A DNA stretch of 54,275 bases from Nannochloropsis salina CCMP1776. Its lineage: Eukaryota; Sar; Eustigmatophyceae; Eustigmatales; Monodopsidaceae. The translations under genes were made by a program, and so were the position numbers. Location of the stretch: contig SDOX01000145.1 of assembly GCA_004565275.1 (NCBI GenBank), positions 547,022 to 601,296 of the forward strand, given 5' to 3'. Below the pieces are notes generated by a model that saw only the letters and a list, made by a program, of their open reading frames with translations, was not told the DNA's origin and did not search any database. This document shows, in pieces, positions 20,504 to 30,412 of this stretch (the first letter of the stretch is position 1; each line of letters opens with the position of its first letter).

Positions 20504-23272
20504 TCATACCTCGACGGCACATCCCTCTGTGGGAAGGGGATTCTCTTCCATTCCAAACCCTTCCCTTCCTTTTCCTCCCCTTTGTCCTCCTCCCCTTCCT
20601 CCCCTTCCTCCCCCTCGCCATTCTTCCGCTTCTTCCCCTCCATCGCACCCATGCTCTCGTTCTTCAACCGACCGCGCCTTCCCTCCCCCCCTTCCTCCCT
20701 CTCTCCCTCCCTCCTGGCTTCCCACCACTATCAGGAGCAGGAAGACCGCAATGCTCGCCATGCTAAAGACCAAACACGTCCACCGATACCCATTCACGCA
20801 GCCTCCCTTCCCCCCTCCCTCCCCCCCTCCCTTCCCCCCACCCTCCCCGCCCAAGCACCGGTATTCCGGGGTCTGTGGCAAGTATTCGATGCCGAGCCCC
20901 CCAAGTAATGGCCCAGCGAACGCCCCAAGAGACAGGGAGAAGCTCATGACGCTTGCCAAGGCTTCGTCAATCCCAGGGGGAGAGGAGGGAGGGAGGGAGG
21001 GCGGGGCGGAGGAAGGGCGTGGGTCCTGCCTGCCCTGGGAGGAAGGCGGGGGGGAGGGCGGGAGGGAGGACGGGTTCAGGAGGGTGCTCCGCATGGCGTC
21101 GATGGCGGGCATTGTGATGAGGCCCATCCCCGTCCCGAGGAAGAGCATCCCCAGGAGGGTGACGGACCACACGAGGGAGGAAGGGGGGGAGGAAGGGGGG
21201 GAGGGGAGGGGGAGGAGGGACGGGGGAGGACCGAGGAGGAGGAGTCCCAGGGCTTCGAGGAAGGTTCCGTACGTGATGAGGGTGGAAGACGCGACACGTC
21301 GGGACAAGGGCCCGATGACCACGCCCATGAGGGCGTAGGGGAGGGAAAAGGCCGAGTAAAAAAGGCCGACAGCCCCGGAGGCGAGGCCCAGGACGTTCCG
21401 GGAGTGCACTCCGAAGGAGAGGGCGAGGAATCCTTGGCTCGCGAAGGTTAAGGTGATGGCAACGGCGATGAGCAGGACGCGGGGGTGGCGCCAGACCTGC
21501 ATGTTGTTCCTTCCTGGCCTTTCTGCGTCTCTCACCGATGTTCCTCCCTTCCCATCACCTCCGCCGCGCGCTACCTCCCACCTCTTTCCAATCCCGTCGC
21601 CCGCGTCAAAGCCCCAAGACTCCCTCTCCCTCCCTTCCTCCCTCTTTCCAACCCGCCCTCCCCTCCCTTCTCCTTTCCCCCACTCCACTCCCATCTCCTC
21701 CTCCCCTTCCTCCTCCCTCCCTTCCTCCTCCCTCTCCACCAGGGAGGGGATAGAGGCGAAGGAAACGGGCGCCGTTTGTTTTCCCCCCTGCCACCCTTCC
21801 TCCTTCCCTTCCTCCCCTCCTTGGTCCAGCACCCACATTCGGACGCCTCCGTTTCCTTCCTCCCGATCCATCACAATCATCTTCAACCCCCCCCCCTCTG
21901 CACAACGCTTCCTCCCTTCCTCTTTCCTCCCCTCCATTCTCCTCACTGACCACAGCATCCCTCCCAACACCACCACCATCCCCAAGAGCGGTGCACTCAA
22001 GGCCAGGTACGTCCTCTCCACGGTCATCACTTCATAGAAGGCACCGCCCAGGATGGGCGCGATGATTAAGGTGACGGAGATTACCAACTCTTGCAACCCC
22101 ATCTCCTTGACGATGTCGGGGGCGCTGGCAATCAGAAGGGTCATGGAGGCCACCGCCACCAGGCCCATGGCCAGGCCCTGGGCGGATCGAAAGGAGAGGA
22201 GGGCAGGGGAGGTGCGGGAGAGGGCGAAGCCAACGTTAGCGAGGAGGGCGAGGAGATAGCCGAGGAAGAGGGTCCGGTAACGGCCAAAGGCTTGACAGAG
22301 ATGGGCGGCTAGGGGCGTGATGAGCATGGAGGTGAGGGCCGAGAGGGAGAAGGTGAGGCCGACCAGGGAGGAGGGAAGACCGAGGCGGCTCTGTGCGTCC
22401 TCCTGAAAGAAAGGGGAGATGCCGTACATGGCAAGGAGGAGGAAAGCGTAGCCACCAAAGCAAAGAAGACGGAGCTGGCCGAGGCCCAGGGGCAATGGAC
22501 GGAGACGAGCAGGGAGGGAGGGAGGGAGGTGCCTGGCTGGGTGGGGACAGTGACTGATGCTATCGGTCGGGCACGAGGCTGTGGGGTCTGTGGGGGGTCC
22601 GTGATGAGTTGGGAGGGTCGGAGACGGCGACAGAGGCTGGTGTGCGCCGTCCTCACCATAGCGGGGCTGCCGTTCCTCCTTGCCCAGACCCTCCTCCTTG
22701 TCGTCCCGTTCCTGCTCCGATGTTTGCGTGGAATGCCTCCTTTTTCCTTGTCCCGACACATCATTCCCAATGATGGCATCGTTGGCCTCCCGCAGCACGG
22801 TTGAGAGCTGGCAAAGGCTGTCGTGCGAAGCCCCCCGCCCCAGGGTGGCGCCTGCCAACACCATGGAGGAAGCAATGGAGCCATGCAGTCCAATTTTGGG
22901 CAGGGATGGGGATTTTCGAAGAAAAGTGGAAGGGGTCGGTGTGTGCCGGTAGGGAGGTGGGGGAGGGACTGATGCAGGATCGGTGCTGTTGGGGCGGGAA
23001 TAATCTGGCAACTCCTTAAGCGAGGGAACACTGGCGCAGGGACGGTCCATGTTCCCTCCGAATCTGCTACTAGGCATCCGCTTTCCGCGACTTGGGCCAG
23101 CGTAAGGGCTAAATGTGCGACGTACTTGCAATGGCGGGGGAGAGATGGGTTGTGGCGACGGGGGTGGGGAGGTCAATCCGGCCGACAACAAAATGGACAC
23201 AATCTCCGCGTTCGTGCCATCCTCTTCCTCTTCTTGCACCCCATTAGTCTTCGATAATTCATTTTTATGCAT
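20504..23272 (-). CDS. Major facilitator superfamily transporter with long cytosolic extensions
   Basis: A single frame from the ATG at 23272 encodes 922 residues. The frame is open further up to an acceptor-like CTTCCTACAG at 23345, so an upstream coding exon is possible. Residues 1 to about 265 are Ser/Pro-rich and charged, probably cytosolic. Helices then follow in MFS order: LRLLCFGGYAFLLLAMYGI, LVGLTFSLSALTSMLITPLA, the loop 2-3 motif AFGRYRTLFLG, and four more helices. After a 150-residue Glu/Gly-rich central loop comes the second half, including VLLIAVAITLTFASQGFLAL, VWSVTLLGMLFLGTGMGLI and ALASVMSFSLSLGAFAGPLL. The tail is Gly/Arg/Glu-rich. The layout recalls SLC18/SLC18B1-type drug:proton antiporters, but substrate and membrane are unknown. 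It converges with the karyopherin gene. Confidence 0.85.
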   Translation of the reverse strand: MHKNELSKTNGVQEEEEDGTNAEIVSILLSAGLTSPPPSPQPISPPPLQVRRTFSPYAGPSRGKRMPSSRFGGNMDRPCASVPSLKELPDYSRPNSTDPASVPPPPPYRHTPTPSTFLRKSPSLPKIGLHGSIASSMVLAGATLGRGASHDSLCQLSTVLREANDAIIGNDVSGQGKRRHSTQTSEQERDDKEEGLGKEERQPRYGEDGAHQPLSPSPTLPTHHGPPTDPTASCPTDSISHCPHPARHLPPSLPARLRPLPLGLGQLRLLCFGGYAFLLLAMYGISPFFQEDAQSRLGLPSSLVGLTFSLSALTSMLITPLAAHLCQAFGRYRTLFLGYLLALLANVGFALSRTSPALLSFRSAQGLAMGLVAVASMTLLIASAPDIVKEMGLQELVISVTLIIAPILGGAFYEVMTVERTYLALSAPLLGMVVVLGGMLWSVRRMEGRKEEGRKRCAEGGGLKMIVMDREEGNGGVRMWVLDQGGEEGKEEGWQGGKQTAPVSFASIPSLVEREEEGREEEGEEEMGVEWGKGEGRGGRVGKREEGRERESWGFDAGDGIGKRWEVARGGGDGKGGTSVRDAERPGRNNMQVWRHPRVLLIAVAITLTFASQGFLALSFGVHSRNVLGLASGAVGLFYSAFSLPYALMGVVIGPLSRRVASSTLITYGTFLEALGLLLLGPPPSLLPLPSPPSSPPSSLVWSVTLLGMLFLGTGMGLITMPAIDAMRSTLLNPSSLPPSPPPSSQGRQDPRPSSAPPSLPPSSPPGIDEALASVMSFSLSLGAFAGPLLGGLGIEYLPQTPEYRCLGGEGGGKGGGEGGGKGGCVNGYRWTCLVFSMASIAVFLLLIVVGSQEGGREGGRGGGKARSVEEREHGCDGGEEAEEWRGGGRGGRGGGQRGGKGREGFGMEENPLPTEGCAVEV

Positions 23273-23744
23273 GGTTAGAGCATTAATGCGGTCAACAAGA
23301 ATTGTCCGCTTGAATTGTCCCTTGAATAAGCGCGGCAGATCCACTGTAGGAAGGGGAAAAGGTGGTTGTCTTAATTTTCAAGCATACTTTTACAGATGTG
23401 AAGCCTGCACTTGGCCACTCTAGCGCCGTATAACACCTACATATCCATAAAGTTAAGAAATTAATCCTTAGCACGCGTATCAAAGTTTATGGTGGCGTGT
23501 CTGGCTGAGAGCAAGCACTTGCGTTGCAGCTCGTCGCTCGGGCAGGGGGGCGAGGACAGCGAGGGTCAGGCACTTGCCGCCACGTTCTTTTGAGTCCAAA
23601 AGTAAGAATGTTCCCCCGCATGTATTTTCACAATGCCATTTTCTATCCAATGTCCGTCTACTCCAAGTTGTTTTAGGTGGCCGGGGCTGTCAAGGCTTAA
23701 ATATTCAGATCGGCACACTGGTTGGGTTGGCGCGTACGTAGGCC
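23273..23744. promoter_or_regulatory. Divergent intergenic promoter region (MFS - / PAQR +)
   Basis: A spacer of about 470 bp lies between the start codons of two head-to-head genes, so both core promoters must fall here or in the 5' UTRs. No TATA box or repeated motif was recognised. Part of it may be an intron or 5' UTR of the MFS gene. Confidence 0.45.
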
Positions 23745-25432
23745 ATGGCCCCCAACACTGAAAATATGCCTACAAGCAGCAGTGCCGACACCAGTCCCGG
23801 CCCCGCCAGAGCGGATAACGAGGGTATGGGCAAGAATACAATTGACCCTGCACGCACGCGCACTGACAGGAAAGAAGGCTTCTACGTCGAAGCTCCGTCC
23901 CGCCCTTCCCTTGTAACCGCGACTCTGAGGCGTGGATGCTGCGGCTGTCCCCCCGTTCGACATGTGCGCAACGCACCTTCCTTCCAACACATTCCGCACA
24001 TCACCATCGGGTACCGCGTCGGCTTTTCTCTCCGACATTGTCTGGCGGTACGCAGGAGGAGAAGAAGGGGAAAAGGGGGACGAGGTCTATAGGTGGGGAG
24101 ATGCACTGCGAGTGGCAACTTGATTGGAATGTAGGCGCGCAACGATGACTTTGTGATCCGCACAAGGGATTAAAGCTTAATCCTCGTCCACGATACCCTC
24201 ACAGTTCCTCCTTCCTTCCCCCTCCCCAGTCTCTCTTCACATTCCACAACGAGTCCATCAATATTTGGTCGCATCTTCTGGGAACAATGTACGTCTCCTC
24301 GGTCCTCGTCTCGTTCCTCCGCCTCGAGCGTCTCCACCCCAACGTGGACCCCGTCGAATACAAAGCCATCCTCACCTTCCTCCTGAGCGCCGTGGCTTGC
24401 CTCAGCTTTAGCACGTGCTACCATACCTTTGGGTGCATGTCGGTAGGTCCTCGTCCTCCCCCACAGGCCCTTCTTTGGTTGAGTACGACAGATCTCTATG
24501 CTTGCACTGCAGTCTAATAAGTCGTATCGATGAATATCTGTGGCAAATGGAACTCTTTTCCCCCTTTGAGTCCGCAGGGCGCGTCCTGGCCCCCTATCGA
24601 GACCTATCCTCCCTCCCTCCCTCCCTCCCTCCCTTCCTCCCTCCCTCCCTTCTTCTGCCTTGTCCTGACCAGACACTTTCTGGTGCATTCTCTCGCCCTA
24701 ATTTCGGTGACAGGAGAGGGCATTTAAGTTCTTGTTGCGCATGGATTTGGTCGGTATAGCACTTTTGATCTGGTAAGCGGAAAGAGGGAGGAAGGGAGGG
24801 AGGGAGGAAAGGAGGGAGGAGGAGAGGGGTAAAAGGGTGGGAGGAAAGTGAACAAGTACGGGGGAAAGCGTACCAACTTGAGAAAGCTCTTGTTTTCTCC
24901 CTTTATCCCTCCCTCCCTCCTTTTCTCCCTTTCCTCCTGCAGGGGTTCTTACGTGCCTGGGATCCACTACGCCTTCGTATGCTTCCCTCGCTGGCAGAGC
25001 CTCTACCAAACCCTCACCTTCCTCCTCCTCCTCCTTGGCCTGGGGGGCGCCGCCTTCACCGACACGCATTGCCCCCGCCAGTCCCTCTTCCGCACCCTGA
25101 CCTTCGCCTTCCTTGTCGGCTTTGGACTCGTGCCGTCCCTGCATTGGTGCCTGCTCGTCCCGGCCCATATCCGGAGCATCTTCCTTGACAACCTCCTTGG
25201 CATGTTTTTGGCCTATGGCGTCGGGTTCTTTTTCTGGTCCAGCCGTTTCCCTGAACGGCTTTTTGAATCCAAGAAGGGCGCGGCCTTCAGTTTCGATTTG
25301 CTCTTCTCCTCGCATCAATTGTGGCACCTTTGCATTTTTTTCGCCGTCTATACGTGGCTGGAGGGTATTTTGGAGTTTCACCACGCCTTGCACGACCTAG
25401 GATGCGTCGTGCTAAGGGCCGACGGAGATTAG
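23745..25432 (+). CDS. PAQR family (adiponectin receptor / hemolysin III type) membrane protein
   Basis: Four exons join in phase with GT-AG borders: 23745-24047, 24230-24442, 24714-24772 and 24943-25432. They encode 354 residues. The family signatures run in order: HIPHITIGYRVG, FTFHNESINIWSHLLG (residues 104-119), TCYHTFGC with His165, MDLVGIALLIWGSYVPG with Asp183, and the last-helix motif SHQLWHLCIFF with His315 and His319. The His and Asp residues match the zinc site of PAQR receptors, which in characterised members supports ceramidase-like activity or sterol/adipokine sensing. Seven membrane helices are expected. The N-terminal 75 residues are polar and not conserved. Intron 3 has a purine G-rich 5' half and a pyrimidine C-rich 3' half. 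The ligand is unknown. Confidence 0.92.
24773..24942 (+). repeat. Intron with complementary (GGGA)n and (TCCC)n ends
   Basis: PAQR intron 3 starts GTAAGCGGAAAGAGGGAGG with GGGA-type repeats to about 24842, and ends with CCCTCCCTCCC-type repeats (about 24896-24938) before TGCAG. The two tracts are near reverse complements and could pair within the pre-mRNA. Confidence 0.75.
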
Positions 25433-26061
25433 TAGAGTGGGGATCAAAAGAATGTGGATAGGGAGTCGGGAATTTGAATTTAAACGATGGAATCAAACTC
25501 AAACATCCACTGCAACGGCTGTCCAGGTGGGAACTCGAGGAGCATGCCTGTCATTGGGGTAAATTTGACAAAATGATACCAAAATGGAGCTGTGATATGA
25601 GCAAGTGATGTTGAAATGCCAGCCCATGCTTCTGTCAATGGAGGCTGGAAGGGGAAAGCCGAAAGTGAGAAGTAAAATACCCGGATATTTACATACACAT
25701 GCAAGGCGCCATCGTCCTGCCCTGAGGTCATACAGAATTCGGTAGCGCCAGAAAAATCGATGAAAAGGTGAAGAAAAGGTTCCCTGGAAGAGGATTCAAC
25801 CAAATATTGCGCGAAAGGAAATGCAAGGGGGCCGTCGAGCATTACCGCCTTCCACCCTCTTCTGCTTTGTCAAGATATGGCAGCAAATTGAAAAACGAAT
25901 AAAGCCACCCATGGCCGTGCATCGCTTCGTATCAGGATAAACTTTTTCTTTTGTCTCCGGAATTTTCCTCCGTCACCCTCGAACGACCACCTTTTGCACC
26001 ACCATCCCGGAAGCGAAGGGGAAAGGGTTCATGCTCAACTGCTTAAATTTTCCTAGTGCTT
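25433..26061. other. Convergent intergenic region with a possible small minus-strand ORF
   Basis: The spacer between the PAQR and glutaredoxin stop codons. A minus frame at 25480-25842 (120 residues, beginning MLDGPLAFPFAQYLVESSS and containing WYHFVKFTPMTGMLLEF) is aromatic-rich and protein-like. It has no recognised domain, sits between two 3' ends and lacks supporting splice context. It could be chance. Both 3' UTRs are expected here. Confidence 0.3.
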
Positions 26062-26941
26062 TTATTTTTTCAATTCCGCTAGGGTCTTCTCCAGCTCCCC
26101 GCTTTCGAACATCTCCAAAAGGATGTCACTGCCCCCCACGAATTCACCGTTGACGTAGCACTAGGGGGGAGGAGGGGTGGGTGGAGGGAACACGAGGAGG
26201 ATGAGAAAGGCTGCGAAGGGCAGGGGGCTCGTGACTTGAGGGACTCCGAGCCCCGCCTTTCAATCAGGTTCCTCTTCCGGGTATGAATGCACCTCCTTGT
26301 TTTCCGTAATCCTTCTACTGCCCCACACCTCCCGTCCATTCCCGTCACAATACAAGGGTATACCTGAGGAATGGTAGGCCACGAACTGTAATTCTTGATC
26401 TCCTCCCGTACCAAATAGTCTGGAGACGAAGAATGATGGGAAAAGCGAGTTGAGAAAAAGCTAAAAGCACGCTTACTTAACGTTTTGCTGACATCCATTA
26501 CCGAGCTTTTGAAATAGATGTCTTGGTACAAAATCTTCCAAGAAAAATGCACGCGCACGTGACCTTAGTTTTTTGCGAGAAGCCGTCTGCACAACCTGGC
26601 CCCAAAATTGATCCACGAGATCACTTACCGCTTAAGACATCAAATGTTTCAAATTCGGCGTCGCAAGCGCGAAGAATAGAGACTGCGGTGTTGGAGAATC
26701 CGCATTGCGGGAAAAGTTTCGAGCCCTTCATGAAAAGCATGACTTTATTATTGCCCACTAAAGACTTGATTGTTTCTATGGCTGCGCTTCGCTCTGCAGC
26801 TTCGTCGCCGGGGGCCATCGAGGAACGAAGCGGGAAGGAGGAGGATATGCGGGGGCGAGGAGAGGATGCGGGGGGAATCAGAAACCCCAAAATTGATTGA
26901 AGGGAAAGGAGAAGGGTGCATGTGAAGAAGAGGGCCCGCAT
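26062..26941 (-). CDS. Plastid-targeted monothiol (CGFS-type) glutaredoxin
   Basis: Three exons (26629-26941, 26364-26419 and 26062-26160) join in phase for 155 residues. The domain carries MLFMKGSKLFPQCGFSN with active-site CGFS at residues 80-83, then [20 protein letters not shown], which includes the TIPQ and GG glutathione-binding segments. CGFS glutaredoxins carry and transfer [2Fe-2S] clusters together with glutathione. Residues 1-19 are a signal peptide (MRALFFTCTLLLSLQSILG), followed directly by FLIPPASSPRPR, a Ser/Pro/Arg-rich transit peptide with Phe at the predicted junction. That is the bipartite leader used by secondary plastids of heterokonts. Plastid Fe-S cluster delivery, as for plant GRXS14, is inferred. 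The frame is open further upstream (27082), but the ATG at 26941 gives the sensible leader. Confidence 0.93.
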
Positions 26942-27985
26942 GGTTATCGTACGTAAAATAGTGCTTGATGGGACTGTATGTGGTGTTCGAAAGAGGTAAG
27001 TTGAGGTGTTGCAGGGAAGCAAGCGATACACGACGACTGCCGCGTGACTTGAGGAATCTTCACGTACAAGGCTTTGACTCAAACGATCCGAACTTTAACA
27101 CAAATAGTAAGAATACAGCCCCAGCATGAGTCACCAAAGTTCGACTCACTTCAGCATGGAAGGATACTCGCTGTGCAGTTTCCATCACGATCGGGAGAAA
27201 GAACGCTAACAGCCTCTGCGTCGAGAAGAATTAGGCATTGAAAACCAGGACAGATGTCTGACCATTTGAAATTTTGAAAAGTGTCAATCTGTACCACCCC
27301 ACCGGATGAACGTCACACTTCTTGTTCACAGCCTGCTCACCTCAAACCACAATTTTTTGGCTCGTGGTAAGTAATTGATTGCCTTTCAGAAGCCAACGAC
27401 TGCCAACTTCCCCAGCAAGTCCCGATTTTAACCCGTATTTTGCCGCTCTCCCCCAATTTACCCCCCACTTCAACTGCCAAACCCCCACTTCTAAATTCGA
27501 GGAGTTGATGTGGGCCCCCCGAGAGCCTGCAAATGTCTTATTGTTCCTTCGGTGCAAGGACTCAGTTGATGTCGCTTTCGGCAGGCCGCAAATTAAGGAC
27601 AGCGGATGCAATGTGGAATTTTCTCTTTTGACATTCTCCAAAAATTAAGATCGCACCTTCATAAAGCAATGGTCGCAATGTATGGTGATTTGCCATGTGA
27701 TATCTGTCATGGACAGGACCTATGTGCCCCTGATGATGACTACCTTTATACGGCTTGGCAGGATTGTATGGGCTGCATTGTGATCTCATGCTTTTGCTCA
27801 AGTCTAACACACACACTCACATAAGCTTTGTGCTCTGCTTGTACGTTGTAAAAAAAGCCGTGGACAGACACAGGAGCTGTAAGGGACGTATACAATCCTG
27901 AACCTTCCTGACCTTTCCGAATTTATTCGAATATTTACTAATTTGGGCCCCAATAATCTTGCATCACAGCACTCTATCAACTCAA
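26942..27985. other. Divergent intergenic region, no supported gene
   Basis: About 1 kb between the glutaredoxin start (-) and the small secreted-protein start (+); it should hold both promoters. Overlapping opposite frames at 27342-27648 are both open but resemble no protein family and have no consistent exon partners. Confidence 0.5.
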
Positions 27986-28725
27986 ATGACGCGTCAACTT
28001 TCCATGGTATGCGCCATGGTGTTCGGCTACCTTTGCCTTTCTTCAGGTCAACATGTCAAGGTGAGTAACAAAAAATATTTTTTATGCCAGAAGACGTCAA
28101 ACTCTCTTGAGATGATTATACGGACGTCCGCAGGAGTTATCACTCTATGGATGTAAAGCAAAAACAACAATAACAAGCATCTCTCGCTGCTCTCACGCCC
28201 TCGGCGGGGACTCTTCGCATAACAGCAGAGCTCCTCCCAAGTTCCTGTCAGTAGTGCTGTTGAAGGGATCGAAGGGGTCAGGGGCGGCTCTTGGAAAACT
28301 GTCACTGGGAAAATCGATGATAAGGGCACCACTGCAATCGAAGTGGAGGTCACGAACAAGAATAACATGGCGATGGAAGCACTCACAGCCCCCGCAAACG
28401 AAAAGTATGACGAGGAGGTAATGAACACTGAAACCGACAAGGTGGGGGCTGCGGCAGGGCTTGTGAACCGTCCCAACCGCGGCACGGGCGACAGGGCTGT
28501 CATGATGGAGGAGGGAGACAAGGTGGGGCTGCGGCAGGGCTTGTGAACCGTCCCAACCGCGGCACGGGCGACAGGGCTATCATGATGGAGGAGGGAGACA
28601 AGGTGGGGGCTGCGGCAGGGCTTGTGAACCGTCCCAACCGCGGCACGGGCGACGGGGCTGTCGAGGTGGAGGAGAAGGCGGCAGAGCAAGAGTCTGGGGG
28701 GGCTCGTCGATTGCGTGGGGCTTAG
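27986..28725 (+). CDS. Small secreted protein with three 27-residue repeats; frame breaks in repeat 2
   Basis: Exon 1 (27986-28060) encodes MTRQLSMVCAMVFGYLCL and SSGQHVK, a signal-peptide-like start ending at a perfect GTGAGT donor. Exon 2 begins at 28229 after AACAGCAG and joins in phase 0. It encodes a polar segment (VTGKIDDKGTTAIEVEVTNK) and then repeats with the core AAAGLVNRPNRGTGDRA. Repeat units are 81 bp (28436-28516), 80 bp (28517-28596) and a partial third unit from 28597. The middle unit has four G instead of five in GGTGGGGGC, so the frame as written stops at 28546. The third unit is open again in the next frame to the TAG at 28725. This is either a sequencing error or a real frameshift. 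No family recognised; extracellular location inferred. Confidence 0.55.
28436..28670 (+). repeat. 81-bp coding tandem repeat, about 2.9 copies
   Basis: Units start with GACAAGGTGGGG at 28436, 28517 and 28597. Copies 1 and 2 are nearly identical apart from one missing G and a T-to-A change (GCTGTC versus GCTATC). Copy 3 diverges after GGGCGACGGGGCTGTC. The near-identity points to recent unit duplication or homogenisation. Confidence 0.9.
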
Positions 28726-30412
28726 GATGCGTTTTCTTCCGTAAAGGACCGCTTCGCATTTCATTAGGATGCAATAAGACAAAGTCGCAAAGCATCAAGT
28801 CAACACGAATTTGGGATGTGAGCGACAAATACATGTAAAATATGCAGTGTAAACAATAAAATTTTCATCTTTGTGCGATGTACCGATACATACTCAAAGA
28901 ACGGTGACGCACGCATACAATAAAGCAATGGAGAATATCGTGGCTCAATGCGCAGGCCTGTCTGATTCTTAGGATATCAAGATATGGCACCAATCGAATA
29001 AGGACAAGTTGTGAGGAATAAAAAGGAGAATCGAAGTTAGCAGTGGCCAGAGCAGAACAATCATGAGCGCAGAAAACTCGCAAGACACGTTGTTGTTTTC
29101 CATCGCTTGTTTTCCGGTGCATATGAAGGGGGGGACTTAAAGATGGATTGTCTTGTACACAGAAGCAGCCAGGGAGTCAAGCGGATCTCCAAAAACCACG
29201 ATTTCTACCTCCAATCCACGATTACGTCCTCGATGCAGCTAGGATAATATTTGTTTCATTCAAGGGTCTCTTTACACGAATGTGGACAAAATAAGACTCG
29301 AAAACAAAAGGGGACTCTCGACCAAAAGTTTCCAAAGCGCCGGATGAATTCCCGGTAGGCGAGGAGGGATTGTATCATCAGCGTCAACACCGTGCCCGCC
29401 TTCTGCTTGTTGGTCCAGCACCACGTTTCCGGCATTGAGCTGCTTGCTTTACACACATTTCAACTTCTGTCACCATCATGCCCGGGGAACATGTTTAAAG
29501 GAAGGCTCCCACCGCCAAGAAACCATGAGGAACTTCAAAGATAACGAAGAAAAGAATGTTGATGTACGTTTCAGCAGACCGATAATTTTGCCCCACGCAT
29601 TTGATCGCGAGAAGCGCAGCCGTGAGTCGATCAGTTGATCCCTAACTCGTCCAAAAGTGATCTTTTTTGGAGTGACTTGATTCGTGTTTTTCATTTGTTC
29701 GATGTGCAAGACCGCTTCCTTAATCACATCCCAGAGATTTCAGGCCCTCAAACATCCCCAAAAAGTCCACCAGCCATTGAAAGACAAGAGCCGCGAAAGT
29801 TCTACTACAGATTTTCCATGATGACCAGCCAATAGGACACAAGAGCTGCGAAAGTCCTTTTTTAAAGGTATTTCGTGATGTAGGGCAATCAAGTGTCAGG
29901 GGCGATGAGCCATGTGGCGGGCAGGGGCTTTGCACGATTAGATTGGGGGGAAAAAAGAGCCAAAGTAATGGCCGGTCACGTGCCCATTTTCTCCAACAAA
30001 GGCACGTGTCTTTGGCACTGTGCCGCGTCCTTTTGTTTCTGTGTCGTAGGCTGTGGGTGTCATTTGGACGGATGAATGGAAAATGATCAGGGAAGGGGGA
30101 GACTGTTCATCCCAAAACTTCTAGCAAAAAGGGACTTCAACAAGTTACCACATGTCCCTCAAGTACGACCCTGAAACCATCATCTCGCGCTGCCGCCATA
30201 CTATTTGTCCTATGTTATAGCCCATTCAATTTATAATGCGGCTGCCATTGGTCAGAGCGGGCTTTTTTTTCCTACCTGTGCACGCTTGTGCGTCCTTCCC
30301 CCTTCGTGAGGGCTGCCGCAACAAGAGGTTTTCGCTCTTACGCGCACTCTCGTATCAAATTTTCTTAATCGACACGAAACTAGGGAAGTACAGAGACGCT
30401 ACGATAGGCAGT
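28726..30412. other. Intergenic, possible poly(A) signal, no supported gene
   Basis: About 1.7 kb between two plus-strand secreted-protein genes, AT-rich over 28740-29700. AATAAA at 28855-28860 is a reasonable poly(A) signal for the repeat protein. The Kazal frame is open upstream to an in-frame ATG at 30236, but the ATG at 30413 gives a proper signal peptide. No RNA gene or transposon was recognised. Confidence 0.45.

Noticed and set aside
28048-28782. 244-residue minus-strand frame with repeats across the secreted-protein gene
   Set aside because: The plus strand offers a signal peptide, a consensus GTGAGT donor and a phase-matched second exon. The minus frame lacks any domain and also crosses the one-base length change between repeats.
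30236-30412. In-frame upstream ATG extending the Kazal protein by 59 residues
   Set aside because: It would bury the good signal peptide that starts at 30413. Retained only as an alternative.
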